The notes beneath the pieces are model-generated. The model was given only the letters and a program-made list of their open reading frames with translations, made no database searches and was not told where the DNA came from. From positions 25,269-89,268 of the forward strand of contig CAZJBD010000001.1 in assembly GCA_964544265.1 (NCBI GenBank): a stretch of DNA of 64,000 nt. Reading direction: 5' to 3'. Position 1 is the stretch's first letter, and each line of letters starts with the position of its first letter. The translations under genes and the position numbers were made by a program. Shown here in pieces: positions 34,956-44,041 of the stretch. Source of the DNA: JALHVH01 sp964544265 (GTDB lineage Bacteria; Acidobacteriota; Aminicenantia; Aminicenantales; Saccharicenantaceae).

Positions 34956-36212
34956 ATGGAAATTACAAGAAGGGATTTCATCAAGACATCGCTGGCCGCA
35001 TCGCTGGCCACCGCCATCCCGGCAAGCCTCGGCCTGCACGCCGCCGGGTCGGATTCGATCCGCATCGGGATCGTCGGCTGCGGGGGCCGGGCCACGGGCG
35101 CGGCCATCGATTGCATGGACGCAGCCCCGGGTGTTGAGGTCATCGCCATGTCCGATCTTTTTCAGGACCGCCTCGACTCATCGCTTGCGGCGCTCAGGGA
35201 AAAACATCCGGACAAGATCAAGGTCGCGCCCGAGAGGTGTTTCACGGGCTTCGACGGCTACAAGAAGGTGTGCGCCCTTCCGGACGTCAACCTCATTGTG
35301 ACGGCGGCCCCGCCGGGTTTCCGGCCGATCCACCTCCAGGCGGCCATAGAGGCGGGAAAGAATGTTTTCATGGAAAAACCCGTTGCCGTGGACCCCACTG
35401 GCGTCCGCTCTATAATCGCCTCCTCGGAACTGGCCCGGTCCAAGGGACTGGCCGTCGTCGCCGGCACCCAGCGCCGCCACCAGGCCCGATATCTGGAACT
35501 CATGCGGCGGATCCAGGGTGGGGCGATCGGCGAGATCGTCGGCGGCCAGTGTTACTGGAACCAGGGCGAGCTCTGGGTTGTGAAGAAGACTCCCGAGATG
35601 TCCGATATGGAATGGCAGTGCCGGAATTGGCTCTATTTCACCTGGCTTTCCGGCGACCACATCGTCGAACAGCATGTCCACAACATCGACGTCATGAACT
35701 GGGCGATCGGAGCCCTGCCGGTCAAGGTTATGGCCATGGGCGGGCGCCAGGTCCGGACGGCTCCCGAATATGGAAACATCTACGACCACTTCGCCGTCGA
35801 ATTCGAATACCCCGGGGGTGTGCGCGTCCTGAGCATGTGCCGTCAGATCCCCGGCTGCGCCGATCGGGTCGAAGAGAGGATCGTCGGGACCAGGGGCTCG
35901 GCCTTCGGATACGGTGAAATCAAGGGACCCGAGCCCTGGAAGTTCGAGGGCGAGGAGATGAATCCCTATGTCCAGGAACAGGCGGACCTCATTGCGGCCA
36001 TCCGTAAGGGCGAGCCTCTAAACGAGGGGCGGCGCATCGCCGAGAGCACCCTGTGCGCGGTCATGGGACGGATGAGCGCCTACACCGGCCGGGCCATCAG
36101 CTGGGAATGGGCGATGAATGACTCGAAGCTCGACTTGACCCCGCCCAAATTCGAGTTAGGAGATCTTACGGTCGAGCCCGTGGCCATTCCTGGAGTGACG
36201 CCGCTCATCTGA
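34956..36212 (+). CDS. Tat-exported Gfo/Idh/MocA-family oxidoreductase
   Basis: 418 residues from the ATG at 34956 (AAGGAGG 6 bases upstream); the GTG at 34851 is rejected. Leader TRRDFIKTSLAASLATAIP is a twin-arginine signal. The NAD(P) Rossmann fold begins RIGIVGCGGRATGAAIDC, and the catalytic-lysine motif EKPVAV is at FMEKPVAVDPTGVRS. The C-terminal half contains WLYFTWLSGDHIVEQHVHNI, with the His typical of the catalytic pocket. Likely a periplasmic sugar or polyol dehydrogenase with tightly held cofactor, as glucose-fructose oxidoreductase. Second gene of a module with 33886 and 36247. Confidence 0.9.
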   Translation: MEITRRDFIKTSLAASLATAIPASLGLHAAGSDSIRIGIVGCGGRATGAAIDCMDAAPGVEVIAMSDLFQDRLDSSLAALREKHPDKIKVAPERCFTGFDGYKKVCALPDVNLIVTAAPPGFRPIHLQAAIEAGKNVFMEKPVAVDPTGVRSIIASSELARSKGLAVVAGTQRRHQARYLELMRRIQGGAIGEIVGGQCYWNQGELWVVKKTPEMSDMEWQCRNWLYFTWLSGDHIVEQHVHNIDVMNWAIGALPVKVMAMGGRQVRTAPEYGNIYDHFAVEFEYPGGVRVLSMCRQIPGCADRVEERIVGTRGSAFGYGEIKGPEPWKFEGEEMNPYVQEQADLIAAIRKGEPLNEGRRIAESTLCAVMGRMSAYTGRAISWEWAMNDSKLDLTPPKFELGDLTVEPVAIPGVTPLI

Positions 36213-36246
36213 GAGAGAAGAGGCCAGGGAAAGGATTGGTGAATCC

Positions 36247-37572
36247 ATGATCAGGAAAGAGAATTTCATGAGACGGAGGGACTTTCTTAAGGCCGTACCC
36301 GCGACTGTCGCGGGCCTGGCCGGATTTCCGACCATCGTCCGTGCCTCCGCGCTGGGTAAGGCTGGGAAGCCGGCCGCGAGCGACAGGATAGTCATGGCCG
36401 GCATTGGGTTCGGCATGCAGGGACCCTGGAATATGCAGAACTTGCTGGAGAAGGATGAGGTCCAATGGGTGGCCGTCTGTGACATCGACAAAGGCCACCT
36501 CCAGGAGGCCAGGGACATCGTCAATGGAAAATATGGGAATAAGGACTGCGCCGTCTATCACGACTTCCGCGAACTTTTCGCCCGGGGGGACCTTGACGCC
36601 GTCTCGATCGCGGTCCCCGACCATTGGCACGCCATCCTGGCCATCTCCGCCGCCCGGGCGGGTTTAGATATTTTCGGAGAAAAGCCTCTCTCCCACAGCC
36701 TGCTCGAAGGGAGGGCCATTTGTGAAGCCGTCAAGAGATACGGCCGCGTCTGGCAGACGGGATCTTGGCAGCGTTCGGTCGAGAACTTCCACCGGGCCGC
36801 CGAGCTCGTCAGGAACGGACGGATCGGCAAGGTCCTTCGGGTCGAGGTCGGCCTCCCAGAAGGCCACTATGACTTTGCGGGGACGTTTGGGGAAGAAGCT
36901 CTTGTCCCTGCGCCTCCGGAGCTGGATTACGACCGTTGGATCGGTCCCGCTCCATGGGTCCCGTACTGCAAGGCTCGCGTCCATATGAACTGGCGCTGGA
37001 ATATGGATTTCGGCGGCGGCCAGCTCATGGACTGGGTTGGCCACCACGTGGACATCGCCCACTGGGGCCTCGGCTATGATGGGACCGGTCCGGTCGAAAT
37101 CGAGGGCTTCGGCGAGTTTCCGAGCAAGGGCATCTACAACAGTCCTATGCGCTATTACGTGACCGCCAAGTATGCCAACGGAATGCCGATGATTATCGCG
37201 GGCGGGTATCCGGAAATCTGGAGCGGAACCAAGTGGATAGGAGACCGCGGCTGGATCTGGGTCGACAGGGGAGAATACCTGATGGAGCCCGCGGCCCTTA
37301 AGGACGAGGAGATTGGCCCGGAAGAGATTCGCCTCATCAAAAACCGCGATCACTTCCAGAATTTCGTCGATTGTATCCGGACGAGGAGCTTGACGGTCGC
37401 GCCCTGTGAGACGGCCCATCGTTCGGCGAGTGTCGGCCACCTTGGTGTGATCGCCATGGAGGTCGGAAGGAAAATTTATTGGGACCCCGAGACCGAGGCC
37501 ATCATCGGCGACCTTGAGGCCGAGAGGCTCTTGGCCCGTGCCTACCGAGGGCCCTGGCAGCTCCCGTTGTAG
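36247..37572 (+). CDS. Tat-exported Gfo/Idh/MocA-family oxidoreductase
   Basis: 441 residues; ATG at 36247, with an in-frame ATG at 36268 (AGGAAAGAG upstream) equally possible. Twin-arginine leader MRRRDFLKAVPATVAGLAGF. The Rossmann start is less canonical (VMAGIGFGMQGPWNMQNLL), and the lysine motif is EKPLSHSLLEG. Downstream are WRWNMDFGGGQLMDWVGHHV and DIAHWGLGYDGTGPVEIEG, matching the subfamily in which the pocket His lies in GHHxDIAxW. Probably periplasmic sugar oxidation, paralogous to the upstream enzyme. The HEAT-repeat gene begins 18 bases later. Confidence 0.9.
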   Translation: MIRKENFMRRRDFLKAVPATVAGLAGFPTIVRASALGKAGKPAASDRIVMAGIGFGMQGPWNMQNLLEKDEVQWVAVCDIDKGHLQEARDIVNGKYGNKDCAVYHDFRELFARGDLDAVSIAVPDHWHAILAISAARAGLDIFGEKPLSHSLLEGRAICEAVKRYGRVWQTGSWQRSVENFHRAAELVRNGRIGKVLRVEVGLPEGHYDFAGTFGEEALVPAPPELDYDRWIGPAPWVPYCKARVHMNWRWNMDFGGGQLMDWVGHHVDIAHWGLGYDGTGPVEIEGFGEFPSKGIYNSPMRYYVTAKYANGMPMIIAGGYPEIWSGTKWIGDRGWIWVDRGEYLMEPAALKDEEIGPEEIRLIKNRDHFQNFVDCIRTRSLTVAPCETAHRSASVGHLGVIAMEVGRKIYWDPETEAIIGDLEAERLLARAYRGPWQLPL

Positions 37573-37590
37573 GATGAGAGGAGAAAGCGC

Positions 37591-39570
37591 ATGAGGACAA
37601 AAGCGAATACATTGTGGGCCCTTTTCGCTCTTTTCGGGCTTTTCGTCCGGCCCGTCACGGCGGCGGGAACGCCGGCCTTCCCTCAGGAGGAGGGGACGTC
37701 CTTGGCATCGATCCTCAGAGAACTCGCGGGCTTTGTTGACGGCAAGGATGATGCTGTGCTCTACGCGCTCAGGGCTTATGTTCGTGCTAACAAAGACGAT
37801 GGGACGAAAAGGGCCGGTTTCGAAGATGCGTTCGTGTCTTTCCTTGAAAGCGGAGCCACAGTTGCCGGCAAAACGGCCGTCTGCCGTGAGCTTAGGCTTA
37901 TTGGGACGGAGAAGGCCGTCCCGGCTCTAGCCAAGATGCTCCCAGCTGAGGAGACCTCCGACATCGCCCGTTATGCGCTGGAAAGGATTCCCGGGAACGC
38001 GGTTGATGAAACCCTCCTCAAGGCGCTGAGTACGGTGAGCGGCGGATCAAGGCTCGGCATCATCTCTTCCCTTGCCGGCAGGAAATGCTCCGGGGCCGTC
38101 GTTCCGCTGGAAAAGATGCTTTTCGCCGCGGATAGAACAGAAGCAGCGGCGGCCGCAACGGCTCTGGGGAGGATCGGCGGCGATAAAGCTGCTCGCGCTC
38201 TCTCCGGGGCCTTGGTCAAGACTTCGGGAGAGACGAGGGAATGGGCGGCTTCGGGACTCCTGGCCTGCGCAGAAGGGCTTATGGCGCAGCGTGATCTCGC
38301 CGGAGCGACAGAGGCCTACGATAGAATCCTAACCTCGAGGCTTTCCCTTGCGACGCGCCGGGCGGCTTTGAAGGGAAAGATCGCCGCCGGGGGGTCCGAG
38401 GCTCCGAAGATTCTCTTAGGTATTCTCTTCGGCAAGCCGTCCGAGATGCTGCAGCCTGCGATTGCCATGGTCCCCGAGACCTTCGACGCATCCGGGATCG
38501 TCCCGGTGTGCCGGCTTCTGGGAAAGCTTCCGGAGGACAGCCAGATCCACCTCATCGCCGTCCTGACCTCCTACCCGAAAGAAGCCGTGCTTCCAACCTT
38601 GATGAAGGCTGTGGAAAGTCCGCGTGCGGCGGTTAGGACGGAGGCTCTTAGGGCCCTGGGCAAGGTGGGCGACGGAACTTGCGTGGACCTGCTCGCCAGA
38701 TGCTCGGCCCGGACGGCGGGCAAAGAGCAGGCGGCGGCGCGGGAAAGTTTGTGGCGGGTCAGAGGAGCAGACGTCGATGCTGCGGTCATCGACGGATTGG
38801 AGCAGGCCGTTGATGGAGCCATAAGGAACGAGTTCATACGGGCGGCCGGAGAACGCCGGATCGAAGCAAGCAAGAAGCTCTTGCTGGATCTGGCCCGTTC
38901 GGCTGAGCCCACTATCCGAGTCCAGGCCCTCCGGGCGTTCAAACGGCTGGCCGGTCCTGAAGACCTGCGCCCCCTTCTCCTCCTCATGCCTGAAGGCGGC
39001 GACGAATCCGAAATGGAAGAGCTCCAGGGAGCCGCCGCCGCGGTTGCCCGGACGATCAACCGGCCGGGTGGCGGCGCCACCGCCGTGGCATCTCTCTTCT
39101 TCACCGAAACGGAGCCGAAGAGGAAAGCCTCTTTGCTGAGGGTTCTCGGGAAGCTCGGCGAGGACTCGTCTCTCCGCATTGTCCGTTCCGCCCTGGCCAA
39201 TCCTGATCCCGTAATGGCGGATGCCGCCGTCAGGGCGATCGCCGAGTGGCCGACGATCACGGCAAGGGATGATGCTTTCCGGATCGCCGGCCAATCGCCG
39301 AATTTAGTCCATCGGGTCCTGGCCCTGCAGGCTTTTATTCGGATGATAGGACTCGAACGGTACCGTTCTCCGGACGGAGCCGCGGCATCGCTCAAGCAGG
39401 CGCTTAGCCTCGCCTCGAGGCCGGAAGAGAAACGGCTCGTCGTTAGCGTCCTGCCGACCTTTGCTTGTCCGGCCGCTCTCGAGCTGGCAGAATCTCTCCT
39501 CGGTTCGGAAGTCGAAAAGGAAGCTCAGGTCGCGATAGACCAAATCAAGGAGCGGCTCGAGAGAGACTAG
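37591..39570 (+). CDS. Secreted HEAT-repeat protein
   Basis: 659 residues with a Sec signal (LWALFALFGLFVRPVTAAG). The body is a solenoid of HEAT-like helix pairs: AVPALAKMLPAEETSDIARY, VVPLEKMLFAADRTEAAAAA, VLPTLMKAVESPRAAVRTEA, LRIVRSALANPDPVMADAAV and others, with the conserved A-LG-I/V turns. No catalytic domain seen. Similar HEAT proteins accompany Gfo/Idh/MocA genes in Planctomycetota and Acidobacteriota-like genomes, where they probably act as periplasmic scaffolds. Terminal gene of this module; the kinase gene is convergent, 24 bases away. Confidence 0.86.
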   Translation: MRTKANTLWALFALFGLFVRPVTAAGTPAFPQEEGTSLASILRELAGFVDGKDDAVLYALRAYVRANKDDGTKRAGFEDAFVSFLESGATVAGKTAVCRELRLIGTEKAVPALAKMLPAEETSDIARYALERIPGNAVDETLLKALSTVSGGSRLGIISSLAGRKCSGAVVPLEKMLFAADRTEAAAAATALGRIGGDKAARALSGALVKTSGETREWAASGLLACAEGLMAQRDLAGATEAYDRILTSRLSLATRRAALKGKIAAGGSEAPKILLGILFGKPSEMLQPAIAMVPETFDASGIVPVCRLLGKLPEDSQIHLIAVLTSYPKEAVLPTLMKAVESPRAAVRTEALRALGKVGDGTCVDLLARCSARTAGKEQAAARESLWRVRGADVDAAVIDGLEQAVDGAIRNEFIRAAGERRIEASKKLLLDLARSAEPTIRVQALRAFKRLAGPEDLRPLLLLMPEGGDESEMEELQGAAAAVARTINRPGGGATAVASLFFTETEPKRKASLLRVLGKLGEDSSLRIVRSALANPDPVMADAAVRAIAEWPTITARDDAFRIAGQSPNLVHRVLALQAFIRMIGLERYRSPDGAAASLKQALSLASRPEEKRLVVSVLPTFACPAALELAESLLGSEVEKEAQVAIDQIKERLERD

Positions 39571-39594
39571 AGGTCCGTCCGAGCGGTTACGCCT

Positions 39595-41640
39595 TTAGAG
39601 ACGCGGCTGATAGCTCAGCGGCCTAAAGGTCACGCTGAAGACGGTGCCTCGGTCCCTTTTGACATCGAGTTTTCCGTCGATCTGATCGACAAGGAGCGTT
39701 ACAATCTGGAGCCCCAGGGTGTCCGTCGTCCGGAGGTCGACCCCCTCGGGAAAGCCAATGCCGTTATCCCGTACGGTAAGTCTAAGAGCCCCTCCTTCGC
39801 TTTCCCGCAACTCGATGAGGATCTCTCCTTTCCTTTCATCCGGGAAGGCGTGTTTCAGGGCGTTTGAGACGAGCTCGTTGACGATCAATCCGCAGGGAAT
39901 GGACGTATTGATGTCGAGAAAAGTCTTATCCAAGTCCGTTTTCAGTTGGATACGTCCGGCCTCCATTTGATAGGTTCGGAAAAGATAGGCGGCCAGGCTC
40001 CTGATATACTCCGCGAGATCGATACGAGATAGGTCCCTCGTCTGGTATAGCTTTTCGTGAACGAGGGCCATGGTCCTGATGCGGCCCTGGCTCTCCCGGA
40101 ACATGGATTTGATCTCGGGATCCTGCAGACTTTGGGACTGAAGGCTGAGGAGGCTGGAAATGATCTGCATATTGTTCTTGACCCGGTGGTGGATCTCTCG
40201 AAGGAGGACTTCTTTTTCGTTGAGCGACGCCTTAGCTTGCTCCTCCGCTTTTTTACGTTCTGTGATGTCTCGGATGATGGCCTGATAACGCTTTTCACCC
40301 TCGATTTCGATGACGCGCAGGCTGACCTCCACGGGGAAGATCGTTCCGTCCTTGCGCTGGTGAAGGGTCTCATAGACCAGCCCGCCCTTTTTTTCGGCCT
40401 CGAGAAGGGTCGGCTCGAAGTCCGGTCGGACCTCGATGGGTCTTAAGTCGGGGACGTATTTCCCGAGGAGCTCTTCCCGGGTATAACCATAGGCTACGCA
40501 AGCCCGTTCGTTGGCTTCGATAATCTTGTGATCGCGGTCGGCCAGCAGGAAGATATCGTTGGCGTATTTGTGGAGGTATTCGAAGTGCTGGATGAGGGCC
40601 AGGCGATTGTGCTCGGCCTCGTATTGGCGGCGGTAGAAGCGGGCGTCTCTTCTCTTGATCCAAAGCAGCACGACCAGCCCCATGCCGAAACAAATGCCCG
40701 CGAGAACGATGGTGAGGACGGTCATCCGGATCCTCATCGGAACGAGGATTTCCGAAGTGTCTTCTTTGGAGATCATAAACCAGGGCGAATCGGGAATCTT
40801 CCTTATCACGGCTACCACTGGGACGTTCCGGTAGTCCCTGCCTTCGACGATGCCCTCTAGACCTCGGACCGCCTTAGAGGCAATAAGATCGGGGTCGCTC
40901 GCCGGAAACTTGAGGACCATGGCCGTTCCTTTGCGGTGACGGAGCTCGTTCAAGAAGATAACAGAATCCCCTTCGCGCCGGACGATGAGCGTCTCCGCGG
41001 ACCGGCTGGGAACGGGCCAGGTTTGGATGGCCGGATACAGGAAGGAGTTGGGATCGATCCGGAAGAGAAAAACGCCCGCGCAAAAAGACGCCTGACCAGA
41101 TGGCGGGAAGCTTATCACCGGTGCATAGAGGTCGAGATGGGCTCCCTGGAAACCTAGGGCCGTGTGGAAGTCGGAGAGATAGGGTTTGCCCGTGCGGCAA
41201 GTTTGGAGGGCGTTGGTCTTGGCGAAGGCGCCGATCCGGGGCGGGGAGGGCCCCGCGGACAGGCGAATCTTCCCCTGGCTATCAAGAAGGAGAACGTCCT
41301 TGTATCCATAAGTCGTGATCAGCGATTCCATCCATGACAGGATATCATTCGCTGCATCACCGGTCGTGGGGCCTTTTTCGAGGAATGGGATAACTCGGAT
41401 CTCGTTGAAGGGGTTCCGGGAGACCGCGAGAGCGTCATCCATACGTTCCTCGCGCCAGTTGACGATCTGGCCCACTTTCAGGTCGGCGATGGCCTCTAGC
41501 TCCAAAGCAGCGGCGTTCTTGACATGGGTCTGGCCCTTCCTGAAATATTGCCATCCCGCTATGGTGAGGAAAAGGACCAGGACGGCGAAGATGATGATCG
41601 GAACGAGAATATCCGATTTTGGGCGTTTTATGGATTCCAA
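39595..41640 (-). CDS. Membrane sensor histidine kinase (sensor-PAS-HisKA_2)
   Basis: 681 residues, TTG start with AAGGAGGG 6 bases upstream. TM1 (LVPIIIFAVLVLFLTIAG) and TM2 near residue 310 (VLTIVLAGICFGMGLVVLL) enclose a ~270-residue periplasmic sensor of cache-like character. A PAS domain (ANDIFLLADRDHKIIEANER) and the HisKA_2 box with phospho-acceptor His in LLREIHHRVKNNMQIISSLL follow, then the ATPase (VNELVSNALKHAF, DNGIGFPEG). No response regulator is adjacent. It lies between two sugar modules and may sense their substrate; this is only positional evidence. Confidence 0.92.
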   Translation of the reverse strand: MESIKRPKSDILVPIIIFAVLVLFLTIAGWQYFRKGQTHVKNAAALELEAIADLKVGQIVNWREERMDDALAVSRNPFNEIRVIPFLEKGPTTGDAANDILSWMESLITTYGYKDVLLLDSQGKIRLSAGPSPPRIGAFAKTNALQTCRTGKPYLSDFHTALGFQGAHLDLYAPVISFPPSGQASFCAGVFLFRIDPNSFLYPAIQTWPVPSRSAETLIVRREGDSVIFLNELRHRKGTAMVLKFPASDPDLIASKAVRGLEGIVEGRDYRNVPVVAVIRKIPDSPWFMISKEDTSEILVPMRIRMTVLTIVLAGICFGMGLVVLLWIKRRDARFYRRQYEAEHNRLALIQHFEYLHKYANDIFLLADRDHKIIEANERACVAYGYTREELLGKYVPDLRPIEVRPDFEPTLLEAEKKGGLVYETLHQRKDGTIFPVEVSLRVIEIEGEKRYQAIIRDITERKKAEEQAKASLNEKEVLLREIHHRVKNNMQIISSLLSLQSQSLQDPEIKSMFRESQGRIRTMALVHEKLYQTRDLSRIDLAEYIRSLAAYLFRTYQMEAGRIQLKTDLDKTFLDINTSIPCGLIVNELVSNALKHAFPDERKGEILIELRESEGGALRLTVRDNGIGFPEGVDLRTTDTLGLQIVTLLVDQIDGKLDVKRDRGTVFSVTFRPLSYQPRL

Positions 41641-41658
41641 TCCACACCCTCCTTTTTT

Positions 41659-41687
41659 ATTATATGATCATCAAGAGCCGGTCGCAA
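41659..41687 (-). promoter_or_regulatory. Predicted promoter for the histidine kinase
   Basis: On the minus strand TTGCGA (41682-41687), 17-base spacer, perfect TATAAT (41659-41664). The -10 is only 18 bases from the start codon, so transcription would begin inside or just ahead of the ribosome site (41647-41654). The promoter may therefore be mis-called or give a poorly translated, near-leaderless mRNA. Confidence 0.45.
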
Positions 41688-41766
41688 GCGGGAAGCCCCT
41701 CTAACCTGCTAACGGATCGTGGTCTTGACGCCAAGGGCTCCATCTCCGATGTCATAAGGGAACGCT

Positions 41767-41795
41767 TTGAATAATTCCTCTTTCTTGATTATGAT
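41767..41795 (+). promoter_or_regulatory. Predicted promoter of the 41861-53638 operon
   Basis: TTGAAT (41767-41772), 17-base spacer, TATGAT (41790-41795). A small leader hairpin (GAGCC-GGGA-GGCTC, 41810-41823) lies between it and the ribosome site AAGGAG at 41847-41852. Confidence 0.55.
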
Positions 41796-41860
41796 ATAGC
41801 CTGTTTGGAGAGCCGGGAGGCTCCGCCCGAGGCCGTCCGGCTCAGGGAAGGAGATCCGCC

Positions 41861-43033
41861 ATGATCGAAGGCCAGGAAACCCTGTCGAAAGTCGCCTCCT
41901 TGAGATACGGCATGGTGGGCGGGGGCAAGGGCGCCTTTATCGGCGACGTCCACCGCAAGGCCATCGCCATGGACGGCAAAGCCGTGCTCGTAGCCGGCTG
42001 CTTCTCCCAATCTTACGAAAATACCCTGGAAACGGGAAAGTTCTGGGGGCTCGATAAAAGGCGCCTTTACAGGAGCTACGGTGAGATGATCCCGGCCGAG
42101 GCCGAACGGAAGGACCGGCCGGACTTCCTCGTCATTGTCACGCCCAACAACACCCATTATCCTATCGCCAAGCTCGCCCTTGAGAATGGTTTTCACCTCG
42201 TCTGCGACAAACCCCTGACGACGACTTTTCGTGACGGCCAAGCGCTTGCCCGCCTGGCCGCTCGGAAAGGCCTGATGTTATGCGTCACCTACGCGTATTC
42301 GGCTTTTCCCATGATCAAGCATATGCGGGACATGATCGCCCGGGGCGAATTGGGCAGGATCCGCTTCATCGCCGCCGAGTATCCTCAGGACTGGCTGGCG
42401 ACGCCTCTCGAGCGGACGGGCCAGAAACAAGCGGTCTGGCGGACCGACCCGGCCCGGGCGGGGGCGTCAAACTGCGTCGGAGACATCGGCTCCCACATCG
42501 AGCATATGGTCGCCCACCTGACCGGGCTCAAAATCGAATCCCTCTGCGCCCGGCTTGACAGGATCGGCGAGGGCCGCGTCCTCGACGACAATGCCTCCAT
42601 TATGATCAACTACAAGGGCGGGGCCAAGGGATTTGCTTGGAGCTCGCAAATCGCTATCGGCCACGATAACGGTTTTCGGGTCCGGATCTACGGCGAGAAG
42701 GCGTCCGTTGAGTGGGCCGAGGAGGACCCGAATCATGCCAGGGTCTCTTATATCGTCAAGCCCACCGAGATCCTTTCCCGCGGCCGGGACAAGATGTCTC
42801 GTCGGGCCCAGTCCCTTTCGCGCCTTCCCTCCGGCCACCCGGAGGGTTATTTCGAGTGCTTTGCGAACTTGTACTCAACCTTCCTCACGGCCCTCGGCAA
42901 GAGGCTGGCCGGACGGCCGCTGGAGGCCGACGACCTCGATTTTCCGGGCCTCGAGGACGGGATGCGAGGCGTGAGGTTCATCGAAAAGTGCGTCGAAAGC
43001 TCAGCCAAGGGCTCAGTCTGGGTCAAATTTTAA
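41861..43033 (+). CDS. Cytoplasmic Gfo/Idh/MocA-family oxidoreductase
   Basis: 390 residues without a signal peptide. Rossmann start LRYGMVGGGKGAFIGDVHRK, strand-end VAGCFSQS, and lysine motif CDKPLTTTFRDGQAL. The C-terminal half has ASNCVGDIGSHIEHMVAHL with the pocket GSH motif. This variant with GGGxGAFIG is a recognised subgroup, often annotated as putative dehydrogenase. It likely acts inside the cell on the product of the periplasmic steps. Strong AAGGAGAT ribosome site. First gene of an 11-gene run to 53638; the next gene begins 10 bases later. Confidence 0.9.
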   Translation: MIEGQETLSKVASLRYGMVGGGKGAFIGDVHRKAIAMDGKAVLVAGCFSQSYENTLETGKFWGLDKRRLYRSYGEMIPAEAERKDRPDFLVIVTPNNTHYPIAKLALENGFHLVCDKPLTTTFRDGQALARLAARKGLMLCVTYAYSAFPMIKHMRDMIARGELGRIRFIAAEYPQDWLATPLERTGQKQAVWRTDPARAGASNCVGDIGSHIEHMVAHLTGLKIESLCARLDRIGEGRVLDDNASIMINYKGGAKGFAWSSQIAIGHDNGFRVRIYGEKASVEWAEEDPNHARVSYIVKPTEILSRGRDKMSRRAQSLSRLPSGHPEGYFECFANLYSTFLTALGKRLAGRPLEADDLDFPGLEDGMRGVRFIEKCVESSAKGSVWVKF

Positions 43034-43043
43034 GGAGGCCAAG

Positions 43044-44033
43044 ATGGCAAAGCCGGTGACGCTGTTCACGGGACAATGGGCTGATCTTCCGTTCGAGGAG
43101 GTTTGCCAGAAAGCGAGCGCGTGGGGTTACGACGGTCTGGAGATCGCCTGCTGGGGCGACCACATGGACGTCCGGAAGGCCGCTTCCGACAGGACCTACG
43201 CCGCAAGGAAGCTCCGGGTCCTCAAGAAATACAATCTCCAGTGTTGGGCCCTGGGCGCCCATCTGGCCGGCCAGTGCGTCGGCGACGTTTACGATAAGCG
43301 GCTGGACGCTTTCGTCCCGGAAGCCGTCAAGGGTCGGGCCAAGGAGATCCGGGCTTGGGCGGTCGAGGAGATGAAAGCCTCCGCCCGGGCGGCCCGGGCC
43401 ATGGGCTGTTACGTCGTGAACGGGTTCATGGGCTCGCCCATCTGGAGGTTCCTCTATTCGTTCCCTCCGACGACCGAGGAGATGGTCCAGGAAGGCTTCG
43501 GGACAATCAAGAAACTCTGGACGCCCATCCTGGATGTTTTTGATGAACAGGGGGTGAAGTTTGCCCTCGAGGTCCATCCGACCGAGATCGCTTTCGACCT
43601 CTACACGGCGAAACGCCTCTTGGAGACGTTCGAGTGCCGAGCGGCTCTGGGCTTCAATTTCGATCCCAGCCATCTTCTCTGGCAGGGGCTCTGGCCGCAC
43701 CTATTCATCCGCGAGTTCCCCGACCGTATCTACCATGTCCATATGAAGGACGTATCCATGACGCGGGACGGGAAGGCAGGGATCCTCGGCTCCCATCTTC
43801 CATTCGGCGACCTGAGGCGGGGCTGGAACTTCCGCTCCCTTGGTCATGGCGACGTCGATTTTGAAGCCATTATTCGTGAACTCAACGCGATCGGGTATGG
43901 CGGGCCGCTGTCGGTCGAGTGGGAGGACAACGGGATGGACCGCGAGTTTGGGGCGAAGGAGTCCCTGGAGTTCGTCCGGTCGATGAATTTCGCTTCCTCG
44001 AGCGCGGCGTTTGATAAAAACATGAAAAAATAG
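43044..44033 (+). CDS. Sugar-phosphate isomerase/epimerase family protein, cytoplasmic
   Basis: 329 residues, no signal peptide. TIM-barrel motifs: LPFEEVCQKASAWGYDGLEI, a CWGDHMDV turn, GVKFALEVHPTEIAFDLYTA (metal Glu), ALGFNFDPSHLLWQGLWP, RIYHVHMKDVSM and GPLSVEWEDNGMDRE. The metal-binding Glu, Asp, His and Glu are all in place, so it is probably an active isomerase or epimerase, perhaps of keto-sugars. AAGGAGG lies just ahead of its ATG. It pairs with the cytoplasmic oxidoreductase upstream. Confidence 0.9.
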   Translation: MAKPVTLFTGQWADLPFEEVCQKASAWGYDGLEIACWGDHMDVRKAASDRTYAARKLRVLKKYNLQCWALGAHLAGQCVGDVYDKRLDAFVPEAVKGRAKEIRAWAVEEMKASARAARAMGCYVVNGFMGSPIWRFLYSFPPTTEEMVQEGFGTIKKLWTPILDVFDEQGVKFALEVHPTEIAFDLYTAKRLLETFECRAALGFNFDPSHLLWQGLWPHLFIREFPDRIYHVHMKDVSMTRDGKAGILGSHLPFGDLRRGWNFRSLGHGDVDFEAIIRELNAIGYGGPLSVEWEDNGMDREFGAKESLEFVRSMNFASSSAAFDKNMKK

Positions 44034-44041
44034 AGGCCAGC

